Shown piece by piece: positions 16,668 through 25,729 of a stretch of DNA of 54,950 nt (its first letter is position 1; every line of letters starts with the position of its first letter). The stretch lies in NCBI GenBank assembly GCA_012797605.1, contig JAAZOT010000069.1, positions 1 to 54,950 of the forward strand, in the 5' to 3' direction. A program made the translations under genes and the position numbers. The notes beneath the pieces were generated by a model. The model did no database searches. It was not told the origin of the DNA and was given only the letters and a program-made list of their open reading frames with translations. This stretch comes from Spirochaetales bacterium (GTDB lineage: Bacteria > Spirochaetota > JAAYUW01).

Positions 16668-17585
16668 ATGTTATCTATAGATAAATTGATTTACGAAATG
16701 AAAAAAAGGAAATCTGCTATCTGTTTGGGTCTTGATCCATTCATAGAAAAGATACCTTCGAAGTTTATTGAAGAAGGCGAATTCTATTTTGGCAAGACCC
16801 AGAGCGCTTATTCTTATGCAATCTTGCAATTTAATAAAAAAGTCCTTGAACTTTGCAAAGATAAGATTGCGGTTGTCAAGCCTCAATTTTCCTTATATCT
16901 AAGGTTTGGTGTTGAAGGAGTCTTAACTTTTAAAAACACAGTTTCTTATGCGAAAGAACTCGGTTTTTTAGTTATTATTGATGCCAAATCAAATGATATA
17001 GATTCTTCAATGGAAGGCTATATTGATGGATTTTTAGGAAAGACTAAGATTTTCGAAAATGAGTTTACTTCATTTGATGCAGATTTTTTAACTATTAATC
17101 CTTATTTAGGTGTTGATTCTTTTAAATCCTTAAAGAAATCTATTGATACTTGTGAGAAAGGTGCCTTTATTCTTGCTAAAACTTCAAATCCATCTTCAAA
17201 TGATTTCCAGGATAAATTGATAGAAGGGAAACCTCTTTATTGGCATGTAGCAAAAAGAATTACCGAATATTTTTCAGATTACAATAAGGAAAATGGGTTC
17301 TTACCTGTTGGTATCGTTGTAGGGGCAACAATGCAAGATGAACTCAAATTATTAAGAGAAGAATTTCCAGATTTATTCTTTTTGATTCCTGGTTATGGAA
17401 CTCAAGGTGGAACAATCGAATCATTGAGTAATATAGTAAAAGAAAACTTTGGTTTTGTTGTTAATGCATCAAGGTCAATTCTCTATTCATACCTAGATAG
17501 ATACAAAGATTACGATTTTGAAAGTGCAATATTAAAATCTATAGATGAAATGAATGATGAACTTAATAAAGTGGTTAAATACTAA
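16668..17585 (+). CDS. pyrF: Orotidine 5'-phosphate decarboxylase, type 2
   Basis: PyrF makes UMP from OMP in pyrimidine synthesis. The length of 305 residues and the segments LGLDPFIEKIP, VVKPQFSLYLRFG, VVGATMQDEL and IPGYGTQGG show the long type-2 form. The catalytic motif is DAKSNDID at residues 105-112: the essential D105, K107 and D110 remain, but the usual KRGDI of type-2 enzymes has become KSNDI. GGTGG precedes ATG 16668. The start of the ComEC-like gene overlaps the last 32 bases. No other pyrimidine gene is in the window. Confidence 0.92.
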   Translation: MLSIDKLIYEMKKRKSAICLGLDPFIEKIPSKFIEEGEFYFGKTQSAYSYAILQFNKKVLELCKDKIAVVKPQFSLYLRFGVEGVLTFKNTVSYAKELGFLVIIDAKSNDIDSSMEGYIDGFLGKTKIFENEFTSFDADFLTINPYLGVDSFKSLKKSIDTCEKGAFILAKTSNPSSNDFQDKLIEGKPLYWHVAKRITEYFSDYNKENGFLPVGIVVGATMQDELKLLREEFPDLFFLIPGYGTQGGTIESLSNIVKENFGFVVNASRSILYSYLDRYKDYDFESAILKSIDEMNDELNKVVKY

Positions 17586-19023
17586 AGGTAAATTATCCTG
17601 TAATAGATTAATATTCTTTTTAACATCTCCCCTTATTTTGCTTGGTTCTTTTATTGGGGAGCAAATATTAAATAATATATATTTTTTGAATCAATTTTAC
17701 CTTATAAGTATAATATTACTCTTTACTTTGTTGGTTCTATTTATTTTTTCATACATTCTGCTTAAAAATAATACTAATACAATTTTAATTTTCATTATTT
17801 TTGTTTTTATAATTTTCACTTTTGCCATTTTATATAGATTTTCTGTTGGTGATTTATCTTACAACTATTCAACCTTGCAGCAATACATAGCTAAATATCC
17901 ATACTTTTATTTGAGAACGACCGATTTTATTCAAGATTATGAAAAATATTCAAGAATCAAATCTTATATTATTGGATTTACAGATTTAAAGAAAATAGAA
18001 AAGACGAAAATTTTTGTCTATTTATATTCAGATACAATATCATCAATATCATCTGGAAGTATATTTCTTTTTTCAACAGATACACTTAAAAAATATTCAA
18101 ATATTAATTATTTAGAGGATAAGCAAAGAATTTCTCTTTCACGGGTAGATTCTTTAGCAAAGATAAAAGATGGTAGTTGGTTTGGAAAGTTAAGAATTGA
18201 AATAAGAAAAATCATATTTGAAAGACTTTTTAAGTATTATGACAGATGGAATGCAGCAAATATCTATGCTATTATTACTGGAAGCAATCAATTTATTTAT
18301 CAACCTTTGAAGGATGCTTTTCAAAAAACCGGGACATCTCATTTATTTGCCCTTTCTGGGCAGCATTTAAGTATTTTATTATTAATTGTCGGGATATTTA
18401 CTTCAAATTCTTTTATTTTTATCTTGTTTTCCATTTTGTATTTGGCTTTTGCTGGTTGGCAGGTGTCTTTTTTAAGGGCATTTTTCTCTTTATTATTTGC
18501 TATTTTGATAAAAAGATATAACTTAAAACCAAGCTTTGAAAATATCTGTGCGATGCTCACATTATTAGTTTTTATGTTTGAACCAACGAATATCTTATCT
18601 ATAAGTTTTTTACTTTCTTTAAGTGCAATACTAGCAATACTTGCAGTTTATCTTATGGTTCCAAAATCTAAAAAGAAGGTTTTTAAAATTTTGCTTTTGC
18701 CATTTTTATTTAGTTTAAATATAAGCATTTTTCAACTCCCGATAATTCTTTCAACTTTTGGCAAAACAAATTTACTGAGTCCCATTATAAATCTGATTGC
18801 GATTCCCTTATTTTGTTTTGCCATTTATTTTATAGTTGCTTCTTTGTTCATCAATCCTTTTTACATTTTTAGCAATATTGGATCTGGATTATTTAATTTG
18901 TTATCATTGTTTTTATTATTTTTTGCTAAGTTTAAAGTATTTATCTTGAACCTCAAGCTTCCTGAATCTATAGGCTATTTAATATTTTTTTTAATTTATG
19001 CCTTTTACTATTTATTTACTTAA
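17554..19023 (+). CDS. ComEC/Rec2-family DNA-uptake membrane protein, short form
   Basis: This polytopic inner-membrane protein has 489 residues. Residues about 15-85 form paired N-terminal helices, followed by a polar outer domain. The hallmark competence motif FQKTGTSHLFALSGQH starts near residue 255, and at least seven further helices follow. ComEC forms the channel that moves single-stranded DNA across the inner membrane. Long forms end with a metallo-beta-lactamase-type domain (about 250 residues more), which is absent here and not found downstream. Translation starts inside pyrF (32-base overlap). Together with comM and the ComFB-type gene it hints at natural transformation. Confidence 0.87.
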   Translation: MMNLIKWLNTKGKLSCNRLIFFLTSPLILLGSFIGEQILNNIYFLNQFYLISIILLFTLLVLFIFSYILLKNNTNTILIFIIFVFIIFTFAILYRFSVGDLSYNYSTLQQYIAKYPYFYLRTTDFIQDYEKYSRIKSYIIGFTDLKKIEKTKIFVYLYSDTISSISSGSIFLFSTDTLKKYSNINYLEDKQRISLSRVDSLAKIKDGSWFGKLRIEIRKIIFERLFKYYDRWNAANIYAIITGSNQFIYQPLKDAFQKTGTSHLFALSGQHLSILLLIVGIFTSNSFIFILFSILYLAFAGWQVSFLRAFFSLLFAILIKRYNLKPSFENICAMLTLLVFMFEPTNILSISFLLSLSAILAILAVYLMVPKSKKKVFKILLLPFLFSLNISIFQLPIILSTFGKTNLLSPIINLIAIPLFCFAIYFIVASLFINPFYIFSNIGSGLFNLLSLFLLFFAKFKVFILNLKLPESIGYLIFFLIYAFYYLFT

Positions 19024-19356
19024 AAAAAAACAATAAATTTATTCAACGTTTAATCCAACAGAAAATATTTATTTTCTTGAAGGAGATGAAAGAAAATTTC
19101 TAAAAATATGAAATTATTTCTTTTGAGTAGTTATTTTATAATAATCATGAATTACTTTAAAATCTTTAATAAAGTAGAAACAATTTCAGTTCATTAATCA
19201 TATATGATGATCTCAAATATATAGGATCTAGACAAAACACTCGGCGTCAAACTCGGTTTTTTTAAAACTTTTTTACAATCTTTAAATAAGGTTTACCCTT
19301 ATATAACTAAATTTGTAATATTATTGATATCAGTTTCGTCTATATTCAACAAATAA
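19024..19356 (+). other. 333-base spacer between convergent genes
   Basis: The spacer lies between the ends of the ComEC-like gene and the CheX-REC-PilZ gene. I find no gene. A six-base direct repeat ACTCGG (19239-19244 and 19251-19256) followed by a T-run looks like a terminator at a glance, but the copies are direct rather than inverted, so they do not pair. A weak hairpin (ATAAGG/CCTTAT, minus strand, near 19290) has no U-run. No trace of a lost ComEC metallo-domain is seen in any frame. Confidence 0.5.
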
Positions 19357-20595
19357 TTATTTATTACAGAGAATCTTAAATATTGAATTAGAAATGATAT
19401 TTTTATCTTGTTCAATAAGATTTACGAAAGAGGCAGAAAAGGTATTGTCTTTTATATATACTATTTTACAGCTTACTTTTAATCTGTTGTATTTTAAAAA
19501 CATATCTGCTGAATTAATTATTTTGCCAACTTCAATTTTATCTTTATTTTCAGGCGAATCTAATTCTGCCCTAAAACCGCCAATAGAAATATCTTTAAGT
19601 TTAGCAGTAAATTTGTTGTCTTTTTCATTAACAGAAATAAAAAATCTATTGTTATCTGTAATATTTACTCTAACATGTTTTCTTCTATCATCAGGTTTAA
19701 TCCCTATTTTTTGAAGGACAGAATAGAGATAACCAATAATCTCTTTTGTTGAAAATGTTTTTAAAAAAAGACCTATTAGTTGATAATTTTCCGAATTTGC
19801 AGGTACTCCTTGAAATTTTAAAGCATCCAATTTAGTAATACCAAATATAAGGTTTATCTTGTATTTTAAATTTGAAAAATATGATTTCAAAAAAATCTTA
19901 AGTTCCTGATTAACAATATAGAAATCGATTACGGCAATATCGAATTTTTTATTTTGTATTTGTTCAATAAAATTTTTACTATTTTCAGCATAATAAACCT
20001 CGAAACCTTTTGGAATAAATTCATTAGTTATCTCTTCGATTAAATCTTCTGAAAAACCAAAAAAGATAAATGATATAGATCTTTCAAATTTTAGTTCATT
20101 AATCCCTAAAAAGATAGAAAGATCTCCCGCACTACTAGTCATTTCGATAGCAAAAATAGTTTCATAATATATTTCATCTCTTTGAGAAATAAATGTGACT
20201 GATGATATATCTACCTTTTTACCATCTGCGAAAAGGAAATTTACGATTTTAGCTGAAATGAGATTTCCTATCTCAAGATAAGCCGAATGATTTAAATCTT
20301 CTTCATTGGGTTTATCACTATTTATTTGACTATTTGAATAATTTTTTAAAAAATTTTCCAATACATTTTTTTTCAAGTTATCATCAAATTTAATAATAAT
20401 ATCACCTTTTAAATCACCAGACAACTTTATAAGTAATAAATCACTATTTACAGCTAAACTTTCATTGGAAGTATAAATGTGTTTTTTAACTAAGTTTGTA
20501 TTACTAATTTGTTTAATGACATTAATAGCAGAAAGCAGTATGATATTTAATACTCTTCCATCAATGACATTAGGCATATTATTAATATTACTCAA
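19357..20595 (-). CDS. CheX-like / receiver-like / PilZ three-domain signalling protein
   Basis: Three regions can be read in 412 residues. Residues about 10-165 resemble a CheX/CheC phosphatase fold, with YLEIGNLISAKIVNFLF at 107-123 where CheX proteins have the E-(I/A)-xN helix. Residues about 173-290 look like a response-regulator receiver with a phosphorylatable-type Asp (VIDF, D224). The C-terminal PilZ domain has DRRKHVRVN (RRxxxR, 304-309) and DISIGG (335-340), the two cyclic-di-GMP-binding motifs. The start is TTG 20595, which overlaps the aminotransferase stop by four bases and has AAGG six bases ahead; ATG 20577 is the alternative. It likely links cyclic-di-GMP to chemotaxis-type phosphorylation. 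Confidence 0.78.
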   Translation of the reverse strand: MSNINNMPNVIDGRVLNIILLSAINVIKQISNTNLVKKHIYTSNESLAVNSDLLLIKLSGDLKGDIIIKFDDNLKKNVLENFLKNYSNSQINSDKPNEEDLNHSAYLEIGNLISAKIVNFLFADGKKVDISSVTFISQRDEIYYETIFAIEMTSSAGDLSIFLGINELKFERSISFIFFGFSEDLIEEITNEFIPKGFEVYYAENSKNFIEQIQNKKFDIAVIDFYIVNQELKIFLKSYFSNLKYKINLIFGITKLDALKFQGVPANSENYQLIGLFLKTFSTKEIIGYLYSVLQKIGIKPDDRRKHVRVNITDNNRFFISVNEKDNKFTAKLKDISIGGFRAELDSPENKDKIEVGKIINSADMFLKYNRLKVSCKIVYIKDNTFSASFVNLIEQDKNIISNSIFKILCNK

Positions 20596-21662
20596 TTTTT
20601 TACCTTAGCTGAATTATTTTTAAAAAAATTTCTTAATGCCAAGTTAAATATATAATAGTTTTTCATTGGTGTCAAACCAAAATGTGCGACTCTAAAAACC
20701 TTACCTTTTAATAAGCCTTGTCCATGTCCTAAATATAAAGAAAAACTATTTTTGCAAAATTCAATAAAATTTTCTGCATCTTCATATTCAAACACAGATA
20801 CACCATTTGAGCTTTGAAATGGAAATTGCTTTATTCCATATTCTTGACATTTTAATCTTAATTCATTTGCAATTTTTATATTTCTTTCAATAATGTATTT
20901 TAAACCCAATTTTGAAATCTCTTTCAAGATTTGTTCCACATAGAATAATGTATTAATAGCAGGTGTAAATGGAGGATCATCAAGATATCTATTGAGATTG
21001 AAGTAATATGCATTGATATTATTTTTTTTTATAATTTCAATAGCTTTTCTACTTAAACTTATAAATGAAACACCAGAAGGAGAGTTTAATCCTTTTTGAG
21101 AACCTATTAAAATAGCATCTAAACTAAAAAGTTCTTGGTATATATAATCAGAAGTAAAGGAAGAAACAGCATCGGCTATTGAAATTAGATTATATTTTTT
21201 AGCTAATTTACCTATAATTTTTGGATCACAGAAAATTCCTGAAGAAGTTTCACAAATCTGAAATGTGATATGAGTAAAATTTGAAGTTAAAAGTTCTTTT
21301 TCTATTAGATCATAATCAATTTTCCTGTTTTCTAAAAAAGAAACTTTTTTTGCAGGGATAGAAAAAGAATTGCAGATATCAAAAAATCTATCTCCAAATT
21401 TACCAGTAGATATAACAAATACTTTACTATTTTTGGAAGTCAAAGAAACTATTGCGGCTTCCATAGCTCCAGTTGATGATGATGTTAAAATAGCGATATC
21501 ACCATAAGGATTATCCAACAGTAGTTTTAAATTGTTTTTAATATTATACCAGCAACTTAAAAATTCACTACTTCTTTGAGATATTGGAGTCTTGAGTAAA
21601 TATCTTTCAAAACCTTTTATAAATCCAGAAGGTCCAGGTAGGAGATTAAATTCTTTTGTCAT
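20592..21662 (-). CDS. Class V PLP-dependent aminotransferase
   Basis: A 356-residue fold-type I enzyme of the alanine-glyoxylate / serine-pyruvate aminotransferase group. Visible landmarks are the N-terminal LLPGPSG, the PLP-phosphate-contacting SSSTGAMEAA, the Asp of ADAVSSF that holds the pyridine nitrogen, and the Schiff-base Lys in IGSQKGLN. It probably moves the amino group of a small amino acid to a keto acid in the cytoplasm. The start lies 17 bases inside kamE, so it belongs to the lysine operon and is translationally coupled, though no known step of the aminomutase pathway needs such an enzyme. The exact substrate is open. Confidence 0.87.
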   Translation of the reverse strand: MTKEFNLLPGPSGFIKGFERYLLKTPISQRSSEFLSCWYNIKNNLKLLLDNPYGDIAILTSSSTGAMEAAIVSLTSKNSKVFVISTGKFGDRFFDICNSFSIPAKKVSFLENRKIDYDLIEKELLTSNFTHITFQICETSSGIFCDPKIIGKLAKKYNLISIADAVSSFTSDYIYQELFSLDAILIGSQKGLNSPSGVSFISLSRKAIEIIKKNNINAYYFNLNRYLDDPPFTPAINTLFYVEQILKEISKLGLKYIIERNIKIANELRLKCQEYGIKQFPFQSSNGVSVFEYEDAENFIEFCKNSFSLYLGHGQGLLKGKVFRVAHFGLTPMKNYYIFNLALRNFFKNNSAKVKN

Positions 21663-22410
21663 TTTTTTTCTTTAGTAAACTTTGAAGTATGAATGTTGCA
21701 ACATCTTCTGGGAAAGTTCCAACACTAAATCCAGCATCAAAGCCGAGTTCAAGTGCAAGTTCATGAGTTATTCTAGGCCCTCCAGCTACAGTAAGGACTT
21801 TATCTCTTAATTTTTCTGCTTCTAAAAGCTCAATAAATTTTGTCATATTAGCTATATGAACATCTTTTTGTGTGACAATCTGGGAAATCAATATTACATC
21901 AGCATTTACCTTTTTGGCAAAAGCTATGACTTCTTCAGAAGGAACCTGTGCTCCAAGATTATAGACTTCAATACCATGATAAGACTCAAGTCCTTTATGT
22001 CCAGCAATACCCTTCATATTTAAAATAGCATCTATCCCAACGGTATGAGCATCCGATTCTATACAAGCTCCAACTACAACAATTTTTCTACCTAGATCTT
22101 TTTCGATTTTTTCAACAATGGTATGCTTATCCCACACTTCTTTAGTAGCCTTTGGTACAACAATGGAAGTGAAATCAATAGTTTTATTTGCAACCCCATA
22201 AGCTATGAAAAATGAAAATCCAAGACCCATTTTATCCATGTGGGTTATCATAACATTTTCAAAACCTAAAAGTTCTAAGTATCTTTTTGCACATTCTTTT
22301 GCTTCATCTCCATAAGGAACTGGAAGGGTAAAGGAAAATTGAATTTTACCATCATCGAGAGCATCACCATATGGTTTTACCTTCTTCAAATCTATTTCTT
22401 TTATTTTCAT
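21646..22410 (-). CDS. kamE: Lysine 5,6-aminomutase, beta subunit (B12-binding)
   Basis: This is the beta subunit of the adenosylcobalamin- and PLP-dependent enzyme that turns beta-lysine into 3,5-diaminohexanoate. The cobalt ligand His lies in ESDAHTVGIDAI (H122 from the start used here). Eleven residues on is K133, which matches the known H133/K144 spacing of the Clostridium enzyme, so the PLP-binding Lys is also there. The Rossmann B12 domain continues with AGGPRITHELALELGFDAGF. A GTG at 22419 is in frame, but ATG 22410 has AAGGTGG five bases ahead. kamD lies 75 bases upstream. Confidence 0.96.
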   Translation of the reverse strand: MKIKEIDLKKVKPYGDALDDGKIQFSFTLPVPYGDEAKECAKRYLELLGFENVMITHMDKMGLGFSFFIAYGVANKTIDFTSIVVPKATKEVWDKHTIVEKIEKDLGRKIVVVGACIESDAHTVGIDAILNMKGIAGHKGLESYHGIEVYNLGAQVPSEEVIAFAKKVNADVILISQIVTQKDVHIANMTKFIELLEAEKLRDKVLTVAGGPRITHELALELGFDAGFSVGTFPEDVATFILQSLLKKKNDKRI

Positions 22411-22484
22411 CTTATCCACCTTATTTTTTAATAAAATTAATTTATAAAATCAAAAATTACTAATTCCACCATAATTGCTATTAT

Positions 22485-24080
22485 TTAAGAAAACTGGGGA
22501 TTTCTCATTTTTAATTTTTCAATAAATATCTTTTCAAATGGATTTAAGTAATTATCATCCTTTATGAAAACACCATTAAAACCTTTTCCTCCATCAAGTG
22601 ATCTTTTAATGTCTGCAAAAATTCCTTCAGAAATAGATTCCATAAGTCCCTTTTTTGTTATTTCTTTCAAAAGATTATGGGCGTCATTCAATACTTTTTT
22701 TGCCCTATTTGAAATGATACCATCCTTTTTGAATTCAATTTCATCAGAAATATTTCTCATAGTTTTAAATACCATTTTTGCATTTTCTAAAGAAAGATGC
22801 CTATCCATCATGAAAGGAGTATGAATGGCTTCGGTTAGCATACCAAGTAGGTGGATTGTCTGTCCGCTCATGATAGATACCGCATTAAAAAGAGCATCCT
22901 GAACATGACCTCTAAATATGTTTCCAGTCATAAATTTTGTTGGGGGCATATATTTAAGAGGGGAATTTGGGAAAATTTCTTTAATCATCTGAGCTTGAGC
23001 AAGTTCATATAAAAACTGATTTTCTATATCAGGATCAATTTCAAAGGCATGTCCAAGTCCCATGAGCCTTTGAGGCATGTAGGCTTTAAGTGCGAATTGC
23101 TCATTTATAAGTTCAGAAGCTAAAACAGTATGAGCCTTTTCAAAGGCATCACTTGTAGTAAGGTAATTATCTTCACCAGTATTTATTACAATTTCGGCAA
23201 AAGAGTTTATCATTCTTGAAAAGTATTGATCAACGAAAGTTCTTTGCATGTTTATATCTCTAAATAGTATGCCATACATAGAATCATTTAACATCACATC
23301 TAGTCTTTCCAAGGCACCAAGTGCTGCAATTTCTGGCATGCAAAGCCCAGAGCAATAGTTTACAAGACGAATATATTTACCGACTTCTTTTGATACTTCA
23401 TCTAATGCATTTCTCATTATTCTAAAATTTTCCTGGGTCGCATATGTTCCGCCAAATCCTTCAGTAGTTGCTCCATGAGGTACATAATCTAAAAGAGATT
23501 GGGCGGTAGATCTTATAACAGCAATGATATCAGCCCCACTTCTTGCTGCATTTTGTGCTTGAACAACATCTTCATAAATATTGCCGGTTGCAACAATTAA
23601 ATAAAGATATGGAGGTTGTCCTTCTCCATAATCTTTTATCATTTGATTTCTTTTAACAACATTTTGTTCTATTTTTTCAGAAGAAGATAAAGCCATATCC
23701 ATAGCTTTTTTCTTGACTACTTCAAAATCTAATGGTTCAATAGATTTAAAAGATATTTTACCACTGACAATATTGTCACAAAACTCCTTAAGAGGCAAAC
23801 CTGTTCTTAAAAGACCATTAACTAGATAGTAAGTTGATCCTCTTGAGATTAGATTATCATTTATCAATTTATCTACAATAATGTTTACATAAGGGAGTTG
23901 TTGCTCTTCTGAATACCATTCAACTCCAAAAAGTCTTAAAACAGCTCTTTCTACTGATGAGGTTGATCTTAAATCAATGAACTTTTGAACATCTTCAACT
24001 ATTTCTTTTGCATAATCTCTTGATTCATCTATTATCTTTTTATCAAGATCCAATTTTGATTTGACTGAATTTATTTTCAT
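22485..24080 (-). CDS. kamD: Lysine 5,6-aminomutase, alpha subunit
   Basis: This is the catalytic TIM-barrel subunit of lysine 5,6-aminomutase. Its 531 residues match the usual size (about 516-530). Typical segments are LRSTSSVERAVLRLFGV near the N-terminus, GEGQPPYLYLIVATGNIYED, and the closing stretch PPTKFMTGNIFRGHVQDALF. With KamE it isomerises beta-lysine to 3,5-diaminohexanoate in lysine fermentation. The first enzyme (KamA) and the next dehydrogenase (Kdd) are not in the window; Kce and Kal are 18 kb away. AAGGA six bases before ATG 24080 supports the start. It is first in the kamD-kamE-aminotransferase-PilZ set. Confidence 0.96.
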   Translation of the reverse strand: MKINSVKSKLDLDKKIIDESRDYAKEIVEDVQKFIDLRSTSSVERAVLRLFGVEWYSEEQQLPYVNIIVDKLINDNLISRGSTYYLVNGLLRTGLPLKEFCDNIVSGKISFKSIEPLDFEVVKKKAMDMALSSSEKIEQNVVKRNQMIKDYGEGQPPYLYLIVATGNIYEDVVQAQNAARSGADIIAVIRSTAQSLLDYVPHGATTEGFGGTYATQENFRIMRNALDEVSKEVGKYIRLVNYCSGLCMPEIAALGALERLDVMLNDSMYGILFRDINMQRTFVDQYFSRMINSFAEIVINTGEDNYLTTSDAFEKAHTVLASELINEQFALKAYMPQRLMGLGHAFEIDPDIENQFLYELAQAQMIKEIFPNSPLKYMPPTKFMTGNIFRGHVQDALFNAVSIMSGQTIHLLGMLTEAIHTPFMMDRHLSLENAKMVFKTMRNISDEIEFKKDGIISNRAKKVLNDAHNLLKEITKKGLMESISEGIFADIKRSLDGGKGFNGVFIKDDNYLNPFEKIFIEKLKMRNPQFS

Positions 24081-24181
24081 ATTGTATCCTTAATAGTTTT
24101 GATAAGTATTCACTTTTTAATAAATTTTTCAAGATTAAAAAGATTGACATCACCGATATTTTTATTAATCTAAGATTAATT

Positions 24182-25714
24182 ATGGATATAAATGAGAATT
24201 TCAAAGATGAACTCTTAATTTTACTGCATAGCTTGCAGATAAAGCATCTTTCATGTTTTATTAATTTTAATGATTTAAGAAATTATTATTTTAATGTTTT
24301 TACTTTTCCAGTGATTGAAAAAAAAGAATTTGAAATAGATGAATTTTTAAAATTTCAGAATTCAAACAATTTAATTTCTAAAATAATAAAGGATGAAAAA
24401 AAAGATTATTCACTTTTTTTCTTATATCCAAAAGAGTATGAAAATAATGAAAATCTCTTTAATTTTATCTTCTCTTCATTTCAATTATACATTAGTAATA
24501 TAGAATATCAGCAGAGTAGTATATTAAATGAATTTTATGAATGGACTTTACATGAAATAATAAAAGAGGAGAGTCAAAATCAAAAAATAGATACTTTTTT
24601 CCAATACATGTTGAATAAAATAGCTAATTTTTTTGGTGCTATCCAAGGTTATTTTCACTTGAATTTCATGTTAAATCAAATAAAATATGAGTATAGTTAT
24701 TCTTTAAATAATTCATCAAATGAAGGTTTTGTCCAATATGATATAAATATCTCATTTGAAAATCAATTTAGTTCACTTTTGACCTTGTTTATTCAAAAAT
24801 CATTTAGTAGTCATTTAGTCATTGGATTTGAAAAAAAAATGATACTATCGAAACTTCAGAAGGTTCTTGGTTTTTTGATATATTCATTCTTCTATTTAAG
24901 TGAGCAAAGAACTTATATTGAAAATCTTGAAGAAATTGTTATTCAGAATAAAAGTGAACTAAAAAATAAGAACCAGCAATTGTTAAGACAACTTCATACT
25001 ATTTCTGAAATAGAACAATCTCGTAATCTAATCTTTAGTAAGATTTATCATCAACTTTTGACACCTTTAAATTCTATATTAGGTTTTGCAATGTATATTA
25101 TAAATTTTGCAGGAAGCTCTTTATCAAAAGAAATACTTGATGATATTGAAAATATTGAGTTAAATTCATTATTTTTACTTTATAATATCCTTGATATAAT
25201 AGATTATACCAAGATAACTACAAATAGTTTTCAATCGAAATATGAAGGGTTCGATTTTAGGCAAGTAATTGAAATTGTTCAAAAAATCGTAAATTTCATG
25301 CAGAGATATTTCGATGTAAAGATTGAAATGGATTTAGAAGATTTAGAATTTAATTTTATTCATGATTATAAAAGAATAGAGCAATTGATATTTACTTTGT
25401 TATTTTTTTCTTTATCTAGTAAAACCCATGGATTATACATATTAAAAATTAAGTTGGATAATGATGGTTTAAGAAAAATCATTGTCACGATAACTATTCA
25501 ATCCCCAATGATAGATGAGAATTATTTTTTGAAATTGAAATATTATAAGGATAACATAAATTCCAAAAATTTTAAAAATTTTACTCTCGAAGATTTCCTG
25601 GCTTATTGCCCCATTCAGATCATTGCACATTGTAACGATGAAATTGAATTTGAAAAAAATCAAAATTCTTTTATCATTAAGTTAAGCCTAATTGAAAAAG
25701 TGAATCCTGATTAA
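24182..25714 (+). CDS. Histidine-kinase-like sensor with degenerate ATPase domain
   Basis: This is a soluble protein of 510 residues. A GAF-like region at about 120-240 is followed by a coiled coil (243-275), a HisKA dimerisation helix with the phospho-acceptor box IYHQLLTPLNSILGF (H290), and an ATPase-like domain at about 365-505. The N-box position reads RIEQLIFTLLFFSLSSKT, where active kinases have an Asn contacting Mg-ATP, and no clear DxGxG or GxGL loops are seen. It may thus be a pseudokinase or a phospho-transfer partner. No response regulator gene is adjacent. It is divergent from kamD and is followed at 15 bases by a secreted protein. Confidence 0.75.
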   Translation: MDINENFKDELLILLHSLQIKHLSCFINFNDLRNYYFNVFTFPVIEKKEFEIDEFLKFQNSNNLISKIIKDEKKDYSLFFLYPKEYENNENLFNFIFSSFQLYISNIEYQQSSILNEFYEWTLHEIIKEESQNQKIDTFFQYMLNKIANFFGAIQGYFHLNFMLNQIKYEYSYSLNNSSNEGFVQYDINISFENQFSSLLTLFIQKSFSSHLVIGFEKKMILSKLQKVLGFLIYSFFYLSEQRTYIENLEEIVIQNKSELKNKNQQLLRQLHTISEIEQSRNLIFSKIYHQLLTPLNSILGFAMYIINFAGSSLSKEILDDIENIELNSLFLLYNILDIIDYTKITTNSFQSKYEGFDFRQVIEIVQKIVNFMQRYFDVKIEMDLEDLEFNFIHDYKRIEQLIFTLLFFSLSSKTHGLYILKIKLDNDGLRKIIVTITIQSPMIDENYFLKLKYYKDNINSKNFKNFTLEDFLAYCPIQIIAHCNDEIEFEKNQNSFIIKLSLIEKVNPD

Positions 25715-25729
25715 AAAGGAGGTAAAAAC

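Noticed and set aside
19239-19263. ACTCGG repeat followed by a T-run, resembling a terminator
   Set aside because: The two copies are direct, not inverted, so no stem can form.
24144-24181. TTGACA before the sensor-kinase-like gene as a promoter
   Set aside because: No acceptable -10 hexamer at 15-19 bases; the start codon is too close for a normal leader.
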